Shown here: piece by piece, positions 32,701-44,510 of the stretch
How positions within the stretch are numbered: position 1 is the stretch's first letter
Layout: every line of letters starts with the position of its first letter
Position numbers and translations under genes: made by a program
NCBI GenBank assembly: GCA_961205875.1
Contig: OY540822.1
Span: 16,370,501-16,434,500 of the forward strand
Origin: Sialis fuliginosa
Lineage: Eukaryota > Arthropoda > Insecta > Megaloptera > Sialidae
Direction: 5' to 3'
Length of the DNA stretch: 64,000 nucleotides
Notes under the pieces: model-generated
What the model was told of the DNA's origin: nothing
What the model saw: only the letters and a program-made list of their open reading frames with translations
The model's database searches: none

Positions 32701-35700
32701 ATGAATCATTTGATTTGAAGGATTCTTTTGCAAAAACTAAATTGTTGATTTTTTATTAGAAATTTTGATGGAATGGACATACGTTTTAAATTAATAAATA
32801 TTTTAACAACAAAGATTAATCATAGTTATAAATTTTATTCATTGGATTTTTTATGCATGATACATCAAAAATATTAAATTACTTAAAATCAATACGAGTA
32901 CCAATACCTATATAAATTTGTAGGTTCTGACTGTACAAATATAAATATTATACGTCATTTTATAGGCATTTCTGTAATCTTTTTTTAATTTCACTGTTAG
33001 AAAGCCTAAGTCCCTGAATTTAGTTTAGACTATATGATAATTGATTTCTAATAAAAATACGTAGTTGTCGATATTAATGTAATTAAAATCAGCAATTAAA
33101 TAATTAGATCTAACACGTATTTGTTATTGAATTGAATTAACAATTATTAAATTAAAATATTGGTATACAGTTATTAACCTTGTAAGCACATAATATATTA
33201 ATTAATTAATTCAAATAAAATAGCAACAAAGAAAATTGACGATTTATCTGTATTTATAAGATAATTAATAAGATAACTTATATTATTAATTCAATAAGGT
33301 GGCGCTTAGAATAAATAATCTATATTTATTTATAATGTCCCATATTTGTCAATGTGTTATTTGCGCAGGAAAAGACGCGTTTAAAAGTGAACACCATTGA
33401 CATGAATAACAATTCCTAGAACATAAAACACGTAACTTTTGGGTTACAAATAGTCCTGATTCATATATCCTGATTCCTAACCATGTGCACCAACAATATA
33501 TTGTTGCTTATATAGGGGGACATTTTATCACAAATTATTATCTTACATATAGATTTATCTACACGAACCCGCCAATTTCATATTTAGATTATCTTTTTAA
33601 TACAGTATTGTGGATAATTCATTATTTCATTACCTTTTTAACGATATTAAAAATACATAAATATTATAAATGCGAAATTGACAGGGTTACTTTTTATGTT
33701 ACCTTTTCATGACAGGGAGATAAGCTACTTTGTATCGCGAAAAAAATATTAGAAGTCGCGGGTTACATTTGTTACAAAAGTTTTTATTGAAATGATATGA
33801 TTCAATATAGTTCTTAAAAATCACAACCACCTATTATGAATATGCATAGAAGAATATATATTACGTAGAAGAAAAAACTATCAATTTACAAACACACGCA
33901 AGAGGTGCATACATTTTACAACACAGGTGGATACAAAAGTATGAATCATAGAGTTCTGGACATTTGTTCAAATAACCGACTAAGTTTTTTATGAATGTGT
34001 CATTGAAGCTTGTGTATGAAGTCATTTAAAAAATTAATTATTATTTCACATTGCAATTGTTATCAAATTAAACATTTAATTCATGCTTCCTCTACACACA
34101 ATTCAAAATCATTAAATATTGCCCCTCTCAATTTTATATATTATTAATATACAAATGGCCTGTTCATTTATTCGAACAATCAAACCTATTATAAACAAAA
34201 TGTCGATTATTATGTTTTCAAAACATTTATTGAAAAGCTATAATAATACACGGGGCACCATTGTTCTGAAACCAAAATAAGCAATTCGTATCTCAAAACA
34301 TCGATTACAATCGAATGGTTGTTATAAACGTGAGCTAATATAATATCAACCCGAACAAATACCAGCTTTGTTTTATTGTTAGAAAATTAACATCGATCAG
34401 TTCGAAGATGTTATCAACATTCAACATGCACAGGCGCTAAACACTTTCTAATTCAATTTATAAACTGACTAAATAATAGTTTCATTATTATCATAGGTGT
34501 TTATCAATAGAGTTATCAACACGTGTGAATCAGAATCAGAAACAGATAAGAATAATTCCAACAAACCTGATTGTTGAATGGGCATTAGAGTCAAAACCAA
34601 GCATGGGGCCCTAGTTTTCAGCCTCATATCGAAATCCCAAAGGGCACTAACACTATAACAGTATGTTTAGTGTTCTGCACTAACTATTAACTATCACAGC
34701 ACTAGTTTACAACGTCCGGTACATTTATCACATCACAGCTACCCATTACCCATCCAACACTTACTAAAGTCAATTATAACTATTTGGAAATAATCCGCTT
34801 TCTATAGCGTGTACTAGTATTGTTGTTGCCCCCCTTCCGATACTTATTCTATCTTTGTCTACATGTATACAACGTCATCCGAATGAGTGGGGGAAACATA
34901 CATACATATATATATTGAATCATTTTGTAAATAATACACAATGATCATAAGTTATTGTTTATTAATGTTACTACATATAATAGATTAACTTAATTAAGGT
35001 ACCTATTTTAGATATTTCTATGTCAGTGACGTAGATAGCTTTTTGCGATGGGGGGGGGGGGGGGGATATGACTTAGTATTTAATCTCATATTTTTGGTTC
35101 AGGGACCTTAAATACGTGTCATTCCGTTAAAATCTCGAGTTCGATTTTTTTCATGATTACTATAAATTATTATACAGTACATTTCATGTATGTATAATAA
35201 AAAATATAAAAAAACGTTTAAAAAATAGCTGAAAATAAAATTCTATTAGACTCTTTTCGTATTAACTATTGCATGTTAAAAAAAGTTGATTTTGTTAGTA
35301 CTAGAAGAGTTTAAAAAAATGTCTGAGTTTTTAGTTATATAGTAGATACATATGCAAAGAAAAAAATTCAAAATAGTAATATATAATTTGTAAATATACC
35401 CCCTTGTTACGTCCTGAATCTTTACCAACCAATAACCATTTTTAATTTCGTTTTTATGTCAAGTTAGTAATGATCATTACAAATATATTATATGATGTAA
35501 ATTATCACTAAAACACATCACGTATATATTATAACTAATAGGTATTTATAAACTTTAATAGATTTCGTTCTATTTAATAAATTTATATAGAACAGTGGCG
35601 AGGCGTGAAATTTTTAATAAGGGAAGCATATTTTGTCAATCCTTCCCCTCCTATTAACAAAATAAACTAGTTATGAAACACCTTAAATTCATGCTTTTAC

Positions 35701-38700
35701 CTTTTTAAATTCTTATATAAATATTTGTATAGTGACTAAATGATTCTACGTCTTATTTTCTTGTATTTTAGTCGATATTTGTATGACGAGTTGAAGTTCA
35801 CTGCAGGAAATTTCACTAAAAAATTTCGAATTTTTTATTTCGTTAAAAGTGTGTTTATTGTATAGAAAATGACGTGAAAAGTTGTTTGTTTCAAACCGCA
35901 AGTCTGTATCTTAAACCGTTCTCGAGATATAGCCTCTCAAAGTTTTAGTTTTTTCAAATTTTTGGAGAAAAAAGGCCATAACTTTTTAACGCGCGGTCGG
36001 AATTGATTTTAGTTGACGGATTTGAAATCAGCGTGTCAAAATCTATATAATGACATGTATAACACTTTAAAATCCGACAAAAAAAATTTGGCCAAAAATC
36101 GACATTTTTTTAAGGTATACCCCTTTGAATTTTTTCGATTTTTCGTGAATTTTTTTTTTTCGAGTTTTAAGGTATTATACATGTCATTATATAGATTTTT
36201 ACACGCTGATTCCAAATCCGTCAACTAAAATCAATTCCGACCACACGTTCAAAAGTTATGGCCTTTTTTCTCCAAAAATTTGAAAAAACTAAAACTTTGA
36301 GAGGCTATATCTCGAGAACGGTTTAAGATACAGACTTGCGGTTTGAAACAAACAACTTTTCACGTCATTTTCTATACAATAAACACACTTTTAACGAAAT
36401 AAAAAATTCGAAATTTTTTAGTGAAATTTCCTGCAGTGAACTTCAACTCGTCATACAAATATCGACTAAAATACAAGAAAATAAGACGTAGAGGTATTAT
36501 AGTTTTATAACTGAGCGTGTAAATTAATATTAAATGCGATTTTTAATTAAAATGTTTGAGTTGCGCATAAAGACCAATATTCTAATAATATTTTTAAATT
36601 ATTAAATAACGATTTTTGACAAAATTTAGAAAACTTGTAGTGATTGAGCAATGTATGTAATGTACCAAGGGTGTAATTAAGTCAAATATAATATTTGTTA
36701 TTAATAATATTGAAATATTGACACATTTTTACTCATTTCATAAAATTAAACAATTATTCATCGTATATTTCATACAACAATGACTCATTTAGGATAGTAA
36801 AAAGCAATACCGATAAATATTACCCATCCTATCTATAACAATAACAATATAGTCAAACTTACAACATTTTAAATATCATTAATTACATTAGTTATGCATT
36901 TCTAGAAAAATATTAATAATAATGATATTATATTAATGAATTCGGTGAATTATATTATAATAAACAAAAAACTATGGATACTACATAGAAATTAGTTTTA
37001 ATAGATAAAAAATGGTTATGAAAATCCCAAATAGTAATTTCAAATCATGATTCATACAATGACATATATTATATATAGAAATATAAATATATATTATAAT
37101 TAATCAACAAAAATTATATTCATAACATTGTAAGATAGTATTCGTAAAAAAATACATCATTTTCTATACACAATAAAAAAGTTGACTTGGACCAAGAAAT
37201 ATTTGTTTTATATTTATAACAAAAATAATAATATGGTATATTCTCATATTAAGAAAATATCGTTTTCCTTATACCTATGTATATAAAACAAGGATTTCTT
37301 GACTCAAGTAAAATTCTTACCTGTGTACCTACTTAATTTAAAAAGGAATACCCCAAAATAAGCTTTAGTTTTTATAAAAAAATAATGTATTAGAACATTT
37401 AGAACACGTTACGAAAATCATATCATAAAAATAAAATACGAAGAAATTATGTGAGAAATATTTTCCGGAAAAGTGAATACTTTCAGGGATGGCCAGATTA
37501 AATATTATAATTTATTTGACTTTTGATAACTGTCACGACAAAATTAGGTAAAAACGTTATTTTATTTTCTAATCGAAAAGGAAGAAATTCTTAATCATGT
37601 TGGACGTTTTTTTTTGTTTGTTTGAAAGTGCATATTCTCAGGATGGTCGCATAAAAAATTTCATCAGAATCTGACCATGGACTTTTAAAATACGCCACTC
37701 AAAAGGGAAAAATAAAATACTTCTTCAGAAAAAAATAAACCGACTTCAAAAACTGTAAAATTTTTGGTAATTTTATTTTTTTTCTTAAAAAGTTTTTTAC
37801 TATTAGATTCTGTTAATTGTACATCTATCGCACTATCGGGGTCTAGGTTAGGTTAGACTGAAGTCACATTGTAACCATCCTGTATGTATTATGTGCACGA
37901 ACACGGTTAAAAGCTGGCAGGCTTCCAGAAATACACAAAAGCTTCATTCTCACGAATGAGTCACCGTCCAGATGAGATCGCTTTAATTTTATTTTTAACT
38001 GTACATATTTGCAGATATCGGTCCTCTCTGTACATATACAAACTCACCGACTACGCACCTATCTTTTTAATTGATTACCAAATTCAAATTATAGATAATA
38101 CAGATACAGACAAGACTTCAATATTATAATTTCAAATCAAATTCAAAAACAAGCATTACTAAAATAATACTAACGTATTTCTTACGAGAATTTACATCAA
38201 TCACAAATATTTTATTCTTTTATCAGTACCCCCCTCCCTTCCCCACACACACCCAAAAAAATGAAGTAAGACATCAAATGCCAAATTACGAAAGAAAAAA
38301 ATAATATACAGTTTTTATTTTTACTCCATGTGTAGAAAAGCGTGACTTGGGCCAAGAAATCCTTGTTTTATGTATAAGGAAAACAATATTTTCTTAATAT
38401 ATAATTACTTCAAAAATAACATAGTTGAAAATGGCCCAATACATCCATTTTCTTTGCATCCAACTGTATATTTTATAATATCTAAAAACAATAAAGAATG
38501 CTAAATATTGAATCATAGTTCATTATGATATTTATTTTGTTATCATAACCTTTATCAATTGATGCAATGACGCGAAAACTAAGATAAATATAACGTCAAA
38601 CCATTATTGTTTTTGCATTACGTAAATTATACTCAACTTATGTCAAATGGCCTTTCTTTCAGCTTTTTAAATTTTCGAAAAAATTTTAAATTATATTTTG

Positions 38701-40551
38701 TATACAATCATTTATCAGGAGTATATTTAAAATTTAAATAACTATCATTGCAATAATCATTTTTAATGTTTACGTGAAAAATACTTGATTTTTTTTGAAA
38801 AGAGTAAATGGACCTTGAATTTGTATTTGTCAACAAACATCTAAAAATAGAATAGTCATGTTTTTAAAACATATTTGTTCAAAAGTATTAAATGTGTATG
38901 ATTATTTCACTTAAATGTTCTGAAAATTACTGAAATCGATATTTTTATAGGATCATTAAACAAACATAGAACATATATTCAAAAAATTCGAAAATTCAAT
39001 TGAATTTAAACCGAAAAAAAGTTGAGATTACGAACTTCAAAATGATCTATTTGAATTTTGTCTATTATTAAGTATTCAGTTTAAACAAAAAAAAAACGTT
39101 TTTTTTTTTAAATAATGACAATATTATATTTTAAATACAATACCTAAGATAAGATTGTTCTAAAAAAAGCAAAAATACAAAACAATTAAATACTATATGA
39201 TAATGTAAGAATTTTAATAAAATTTATTAGGCTTATCAAAATAAAGCTACATTATAAAATAATTAATTCTTCTGTTATTTCAAGATTCATGATCATAAAC
39301 TGATCTAATTAATAATTGTTATCCTTTTCAATGTATTCATGTCTTATGTTTTCCCCTTTCTCTTGTATAGCAAATTGTCCTATTTAATAAATAAAGGTTT
39401 TTCCAATCATTATTTATGTTAAGAATATTGAATTGTTTTCTGGGCAGTAGGTTAAGTTACTAATTTAAAAGTGTTAAACGATTTTAAAATCAACTAAATG
39501 TAGAAATTTGAGAACAATATACACTTATGTATTACAAATAGAGTAAAAGAAATAATTAATATAATCACATGTATAGTTAATATAATCTTTACTTAATCTA
39601 TATATTACATTAAATAAAAAAAATCTCTAAGTATTTATTCAGTTAAAATAAAACAAAGAAATGAACTTTTAATAAATGATTTCAATTACCATTGTTTAAA
39701 AATCATACAAATAACAAATTTCAATTATTATACAAACGAACAAAATAAATGTATTAATCGTTCTATATTTTTGAATTTTTTAATGAATCTTATATATTTT
39801 TACAGTCTGCCCTATTACATTTTTACGTATACCCTGGTATATATTTTCATGTTTTAGTTTTATAAAAAACTACTAAACAGGGATCGATGAATCAGCTGTA
39901 ATCTTAGCTAGACTACCCTTGGCCTTATCTTCATTAATTCATTAATTAATACGTAAGAATTAGTAATACATAATATACAACAAACGTGTTAATATATGTA
40001 TGTTAAGATAGCTTAAGTCAAAATGAGATAAAAGACTTACCCAGAAGTACAGTAGGTTCCCTGTCTTCATCGACCAATGTGGCCAATACAATAAACAGAG
40101 GATGTGAAGACGGTAACTTGTCCAAGTCAGCTGTTGCATCATCATAAACAAGAACTTCCTTAGATACACTCTTTCTCAAGAGCTCCTTACCATCTCTGGA
40201 AGTGACAAGATCTGCCAGAGTGGCTTTACCTTGTTGTAAACGTCTTCTATTAAGTCTATCCGAACAGTTGACGTTGATAGAACCACGAATATGACTAGCA
40301 TTATAAGCAATGAATGGTCTGCAGTCTAGAAGTAATAATGCACGTGAACTCATCTCGGTTAGTTTACCGACAAGAGCGTCCGGGTCAAGAGTTCTGACCC
40401 GCTGTAGTACGCCTTGGGTATGGGTCGAGGTGTCCAGCTTGAGGCGCTTAGACTTTACGTACTCCGTAGGGCCTGGTTCGCTTAGACTGCGACTTAGCGA
40501 TAGCTTCAGACCATTCCGCGGCCGACTACCGATAAATACTAACGTGGACAT
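29766..40551 (-). CDS. DUSP10: Dual-specificity MAP-kinase phosphatase, DUSP10/MKP-5-like (4 exons, 401 aa)
   Basis: Exons 5' to 3': 40041-40551, 31822-31911, 31493-31753, 29766-30109. All introns are phase 1. MKP-5 enzymes dephosphorylate JNK and p38. Residues 70-170 form the rhodanese/CH2 domain ([19 protein letters not shown]), including the kinase-docking arginines RRR (102-104). A basic KSKRLKLD (33-40) may be a nuclear signal. The catalytic domain (~213-335) opens [10 protein letters not shown] and has the general acid Asp270 (IPASDS) and the active site HCQAGVSRS with Cys301 and Arg307. [16 protein letters not shown] follows, characteristic of DUSP10. An Ala/Pro run ([12 protein letters not shown]) sits in the C-tail. 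I chose the ATG at 40549-40551, since the frame upstream has only a GTG. The first intron is 8.1 kb and contains an alternative first-exon candidate (34567-34627). Confidence 0.93.
30110..31492. other. Third intron of the DUSP10-like gene
   Basis: 1.4 kb with no exon signal. It holds a GT-rich run near 30515-30560, a (TA)n near 30730, and two copies of CACGTTGCATAAATCGATAA at about 30267 and 30424. GGGTTGGTCACATTGACTTC near 30380 is close to GGGTTGGTCACTTTGACTTC at 7697, a shared repeat fragment. Confidence 0.5.
31912..34566. other. First intron of the DUSP10-like gene, 3' part
   Basis: No exon or RNA gene recognised. AT-rich, with a somewhat less AT-rich patch at 32130-32340. The short open frames in this stretch are not credible genes. 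Confidence 0.4.
34567..34627 (-). CDS. Candidate alternative first exon of the DUSP10-like gene
   Basis: On the minus strand an ATG at 34625-34627 opens a 61-base exon, [20 protein letters not shown] plus one base, that ends CAG before GTTTGT. The phase (1) fits the next coding exon at 31822-31911. Splicing would give a protein lacking the rhodanese and docking domain but keeping the whole phosphatase domain. The surrounding 34550-34900 is higher in complexity than the rest of the intron, as a promoter would be. Other MKPs are known to have alternative starts; here it is inference from frame and splice site only. Confidence 0.35.
34628..35744. other. First intron of the DUSP10-like gene, middle part
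   Basis: 34628-34900 could be the promoter of the alternative first exon. Around 35030-35066 a CAGTGACGTAGATAG motif followed by a G run looks like a hAT-like element end, and near 35594 there is a similar CAGTGGCGAGGCGTG motif. No gene. Confidence 0.35.
35745..36492. mobile_element. Fold-back (palindromic) element, 748 bp, in the DUSP10-like first intron
   Basis: TCTACGTCTTATTTTCTTGT at the left is matched inverted at the right end. The match runs nearly unbroken to a centre at about 36118, so each arm is about 370 bases with few differences. Open frames of 62 and 71 residues mirror each other on the two strands and are by-products of the symmetry. No target-site duplication is evident. Confidence 0.85.
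36493..40040. other. First intron of the DUSP10-like gene, 5' part
   Basis: No exon seen in 3.5 kb. It is strongly AT-rich, with one small inverted-repeat element (37181-37310) and a related end sequence at 38341-38370. Confidence 0.45.
37181..37310. mobile_element. Small MITE with inverted ends
   Basis: GACTTGGACCAAGAAATATT at the left is matched inverted by AAGGATTTCTTGACTCAAGT at the right (37290-37309), both followed inward by TTGTTTTAT. A further end-like copy, GACTTGGGCCAAGAAATCCT, lies at 38343, so the family has more than one member in this intron. Confidence 0.55.
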
Positions 40552-43500
40552 CGCACAGTCTGTTACAAATAACGTCACGGCTATATCCGTACAGCACCCG
40601 ACATCGCACTACGATATTTCCAGGCTGGGACTCGGAATCGCCACCTATCGATCAAAATCATATAAATAACAACAAACAATTTCCATATTTTTACTCGGTT
40701 TATCTATCATACTCAATATAATAAACCATTCAACATTTTCAATAATATGCAATTGATTTTTTCTTTTAATATTGTATCTATGGTTATACTTATTCCATAA
40801 AACACACAATAGTTAAATATATTTTATCATATCTGACATTTTCTAACAATAAGTAGGTACATATTAATATGTATATTTTGAGAACGAATATATTTCTTAC
40901 AATTAGTAACAAGATAACTTAATCCGGGTGCTATAAAAATATCCAAACGTTAGCTATATGTATGTTATCAAAAACCTGATATAAAGTAGATAATGACATA
41001 TTTACTTTTATTTTACTCAGGTAGGTGTTTGTCGTACTCGTACTTAATACTTATGTATGTAGATACCAATATAATATCTATCTACTTATTACATATTACG
41101 TACCTACATGTAACATACAATATATATACATATATTATGTAACTTTAATTATCAATCATCATCAAAAAATAAACTATATTATGATCAAATGTATAATTTA
41201 CCAATATTTTCTTATAAATTTTAGCTACTTTTAAATTCCATGAAAAATCATGTAATGTAAACAAAAATGTGAAATGTATAAAAAGTCTATATACAGCAAT
41301 ATTTTTAGATTATGTTACATACACTGTTCTGTTGTAATTTTTGTTTATATATTAATGTTAGTATGTATATTCTTTATAAACTAGATCAGAGATTATTTAC
41401 GTCTATAATGTGTCAAAATATTTAATTATAAAAATAGGTAATTCTTTAAAATTCTGTAATTATGATAAAATAACGCATTCTCATTTCGAATCAACTTCGT
41501 TTTTCAAAAAACATTCTCATAAATATACTTCAATTCAATACATAAGTTCGAATTTTAAAACTGAATCGATATTTTTTACGAAATTCAAGTGGAAATGATA
41601 TTTTACACAATATTTTATAAACTGGCTAATTTATTTAAAAATGTGTCAATTTCAAGTGGATACAAATAAAATTTTGATAAGACAAACAGTTAGCTGATAT
41701 AAATAATATGTAAACAGCATGTGTGTATACAGAAAGGGGGTTATTCATAATTTTGACAAAAATTGAGTGTCGAAAATTTTCCCAGTTTTATTGTATTAAA
41801 TAATCGTCATTCCTATATATATAAATATAGTGAAATATTAACTAATGTTATAAACAATATATATTCCTGATTAATAATTTGGTTTTGTGACGTCATACTT
41901 TAGAGCTATGACGACATCGACATTATTTTTAATATCAAACTATAATTTTACCACAAAATGAATAAGCATTAATTATATTTATGAATGGATGTAAAGTGAA
42001 TAAAACGTATTAACGTAACCCTTCGATAAATAATACATATATTCAAAAACTGTACATGACGTCACGTCTCTCTAGTATGACGTCACGAAATTAAATAGAA
42101 ATATGATTATTTTTATCAAATTTCATTATTTTAAATAACTACCCCCTCCCACCTCAAAAAAGCAATTGATAATTATTGTATAGGTACCTATTTATTTTCT
42201 ACATACACATAAAATATATGTATATCATTTTAAAGAAGTAGCTAGTTTGATATCGTTACTAGTTACTATGATAAAAAACAGATAGTACATATTATAAAAT
42301 ATATTTAATATTTGTTTATTACATAAACACACATTAGCTTAACCTTTTCAATAACAATATAATTACTTATTTGTATAACACAACTAAACAGTGAACAATT
42401 TTAATTTTTAAATGGGAGATACCTATTTGTAATAACTACAACTAGGTACTGTATATATGGAAATACGTTCAGTCTATTGTTTTATACAAATAATAATACG
42501 TATATCGACTCGTTATATAAAGAGTGGTTGGTATTTTTGCAAAGTTCCATTGAAACTGAGATTAGTAAAGTATTTTTGAATGATTCATTTAGCAAGGCCG
42601 TTCAAGTAGGTATTCACTTCAAGTTTAGAATCTCGTATGTTAATTTTGTCTATATGTAAATAAGAATAGCATTAACCCCTTAACAAACTTGTTTTTAAAA
42701 CTAAATACCTATTTATTTAGTCTTGTATCATTATAGAAGGTCCTGTATTTTCCCTTAATCAATGTGTTTCTAAAAATATCTGGTATATAAATACAAACTA
42801 CAATTTATACGTTATTGCACACTTATTATAGATGACTCATAATAGAAATGTCAATGTAGCATTATTGTATAATATACTGTAGATGTATGTATTTATCAAA
42901 TACATATGTACATATTGTAAAATCAATAAAGGAAATTGTATAATTACATAGGTAGGTATATCTTAAACTTCAAGTTTTTCTTGTGTACGTACATATTATT
43001 GTTATATGTAAAATATTATAACTATAACTCTGTCTAATAACAAATAAACATTAAATATGTGTACATGGATTTGATAGATTAAATTGATCTCATATTATAT
43101 AAACTCACCATGCGTTTTAAATAAAATATCGTTGAGGCATGACTATGACTACACATACTTATTAAATGTATTCACAATTGTATTTTAAATAAATAAATAA
43201 ACATTAACTTTTACAACACATCACTTACAAACACACAACTTACGAACATATCACACATTAGTTAATTTTAAACACTAAAAAACTTATATGTATCACTGAA
43301 AACCGTAATTCACATCATTAAGTATACAAACATGTACGTATGTATGTACATTTTACTTGTGTCTAATAGAATGAGTCATAACGACATTGTGGTCGCGGGG
43401 AAAGGGGCTTTAGAGGTCGCCCGCATAGCCTCATACCATGAATGTCATCTGTCAAATGTCAATACACTTTTTTCACATTTTATTATTATTATTTCTTAAC

Positions 43501-44139
43501 TCTGATAACACTAACACAAAAGATAATGCAATTAAACCGTACAAAATTTACTTTTGTTATAAACTTATAACTAACCTCTTTATAACATTATTAACTTCAT
43601 TTTTTTGTTTTATCTTTCATTATCACAGATGTATTTATCAGAATTTATTCAATCGATTATGTTAAATTGTTTATTTACAATAGCACGTATTGTTTTTTAA
43701 ATTAATTTCACATAATTAAACTAAAGTTTTTATAAATGTCACTTTATTAAATACATTACGTTCTGATTATGGTGTCAATATTTTCTAGAAATTTGATTGG
43801 ACGATGATCACGTGATTCAATATTTTTAAACCAATCATATTATCAGGTTTGACATTACGAACAACTGTGAATACATCCGTAATTATATTAACGTACATCT
43901 CGCGACACCTATTATTCTTTTAATGAACTAAATAAGTCAGTGATTCCCAAACTTTTTAGACTCGTTAAAAAATATAAATAAATAAGTCAAAAAACTGCAT
44001 TAATGAACAAAATTCATTTATGTATTATTTATTAATCATTAAATTAATGGGATGGATGAGAAATAAATAAATAAATGGCGATGTAGAAAAAAAACAATTC
44101 AATATCAAAAATTAGCAATATATTTATTTTATATGAAAC
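40552..44139. other. Upstream region of the DUSP10-like gene and gene-free interval
   Basis: No confirmed gene. The first few hundred bases upstream of 40551 should carry the promoter and 5' untranslated region of the phosphatase. A GC-rich 60-base patch stands out at 43385-43440. An exon-like frame at 42473-42605 is listed separately. The rest is AT-rich. Confidence 0.4.
42473..42605 (+). other. Isolated exon-like open frame
   Basis: Between an acceptor-like GTTCAG and a donor-like CAA/GTAGGT, one frame reads YIDSLYKEWLVFLQSS, then IETEISKVFLND and SFSKAVQ, an amphipathic helical composition unusual for this AT-rich background. No neighbouring exon was found, so it may be chance, a relic or part of a gene with distant exons. 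Confidence 0.2.
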
Positions 44140-44510
44140 TTTCAAACATTTATAATGAAAATATTATGAAAATATAAAAAAATATTAACTTCAATCAATT
44201 CAAATAACTATAACTTTCTTTTAACTTTAAACTTTTAAACATTTATAATGAAAATATTACGAAAATATAAAAAAATAATAACCTCAATCAATTCAAATAA
44301 CTAACATTATTTTCTCTTTCTTTTAACTTTAAACATTTAGACATTTATAATGAAAATATTACCAAAATATAAAAAAATATTAACTTCAATCAATTCAAAT
44401 AATTATAACTTTCTTTTAACTTTAAACTTTTAAAGATTTATAATGAAAATATTACGAAAATATAAAAAAATATTAACTTCAATCAATTCAAATAACTAAC
44501 ATTCTTCTCT
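44140..44510. repeat. Four ~95-100-bp tandem repeats covering the 3' end of the Ku70-like gene
   Basis: The unit (plus strand) is ATTTATAATGAAAATATTAC, then AAAATATAAAAAAATA, then ACTTCAATCAATTCAAATAA and CTTTCTTTTAACTTTAAAC. Copies begin near 44149, 44243, 44344 and 44435. The last copy joins the terminal codons of the Ku70-like gene. One upstream copy keeps CTAACATTATTTTCTCTTTC, a duplicate of the stop codon and last codons (CTAACATTCTTCTCTCTTTC at 44496). The repeat therefore formed from the end of the gene. Confidence 0.8.

Noticed and set aside
36013-36228. Overlapping 71- and 62-residue frames on opposite strands
   Set aside because: Again a by-product of fold-back symmetry; the two peptides are near copies because the arms are.
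40310-40669. 119-residue plus-strand frame at the phosphatase first exon
   Set aside because: Antisense shadow of the rhodanese-domain exon, whose motifs are unmistakable.
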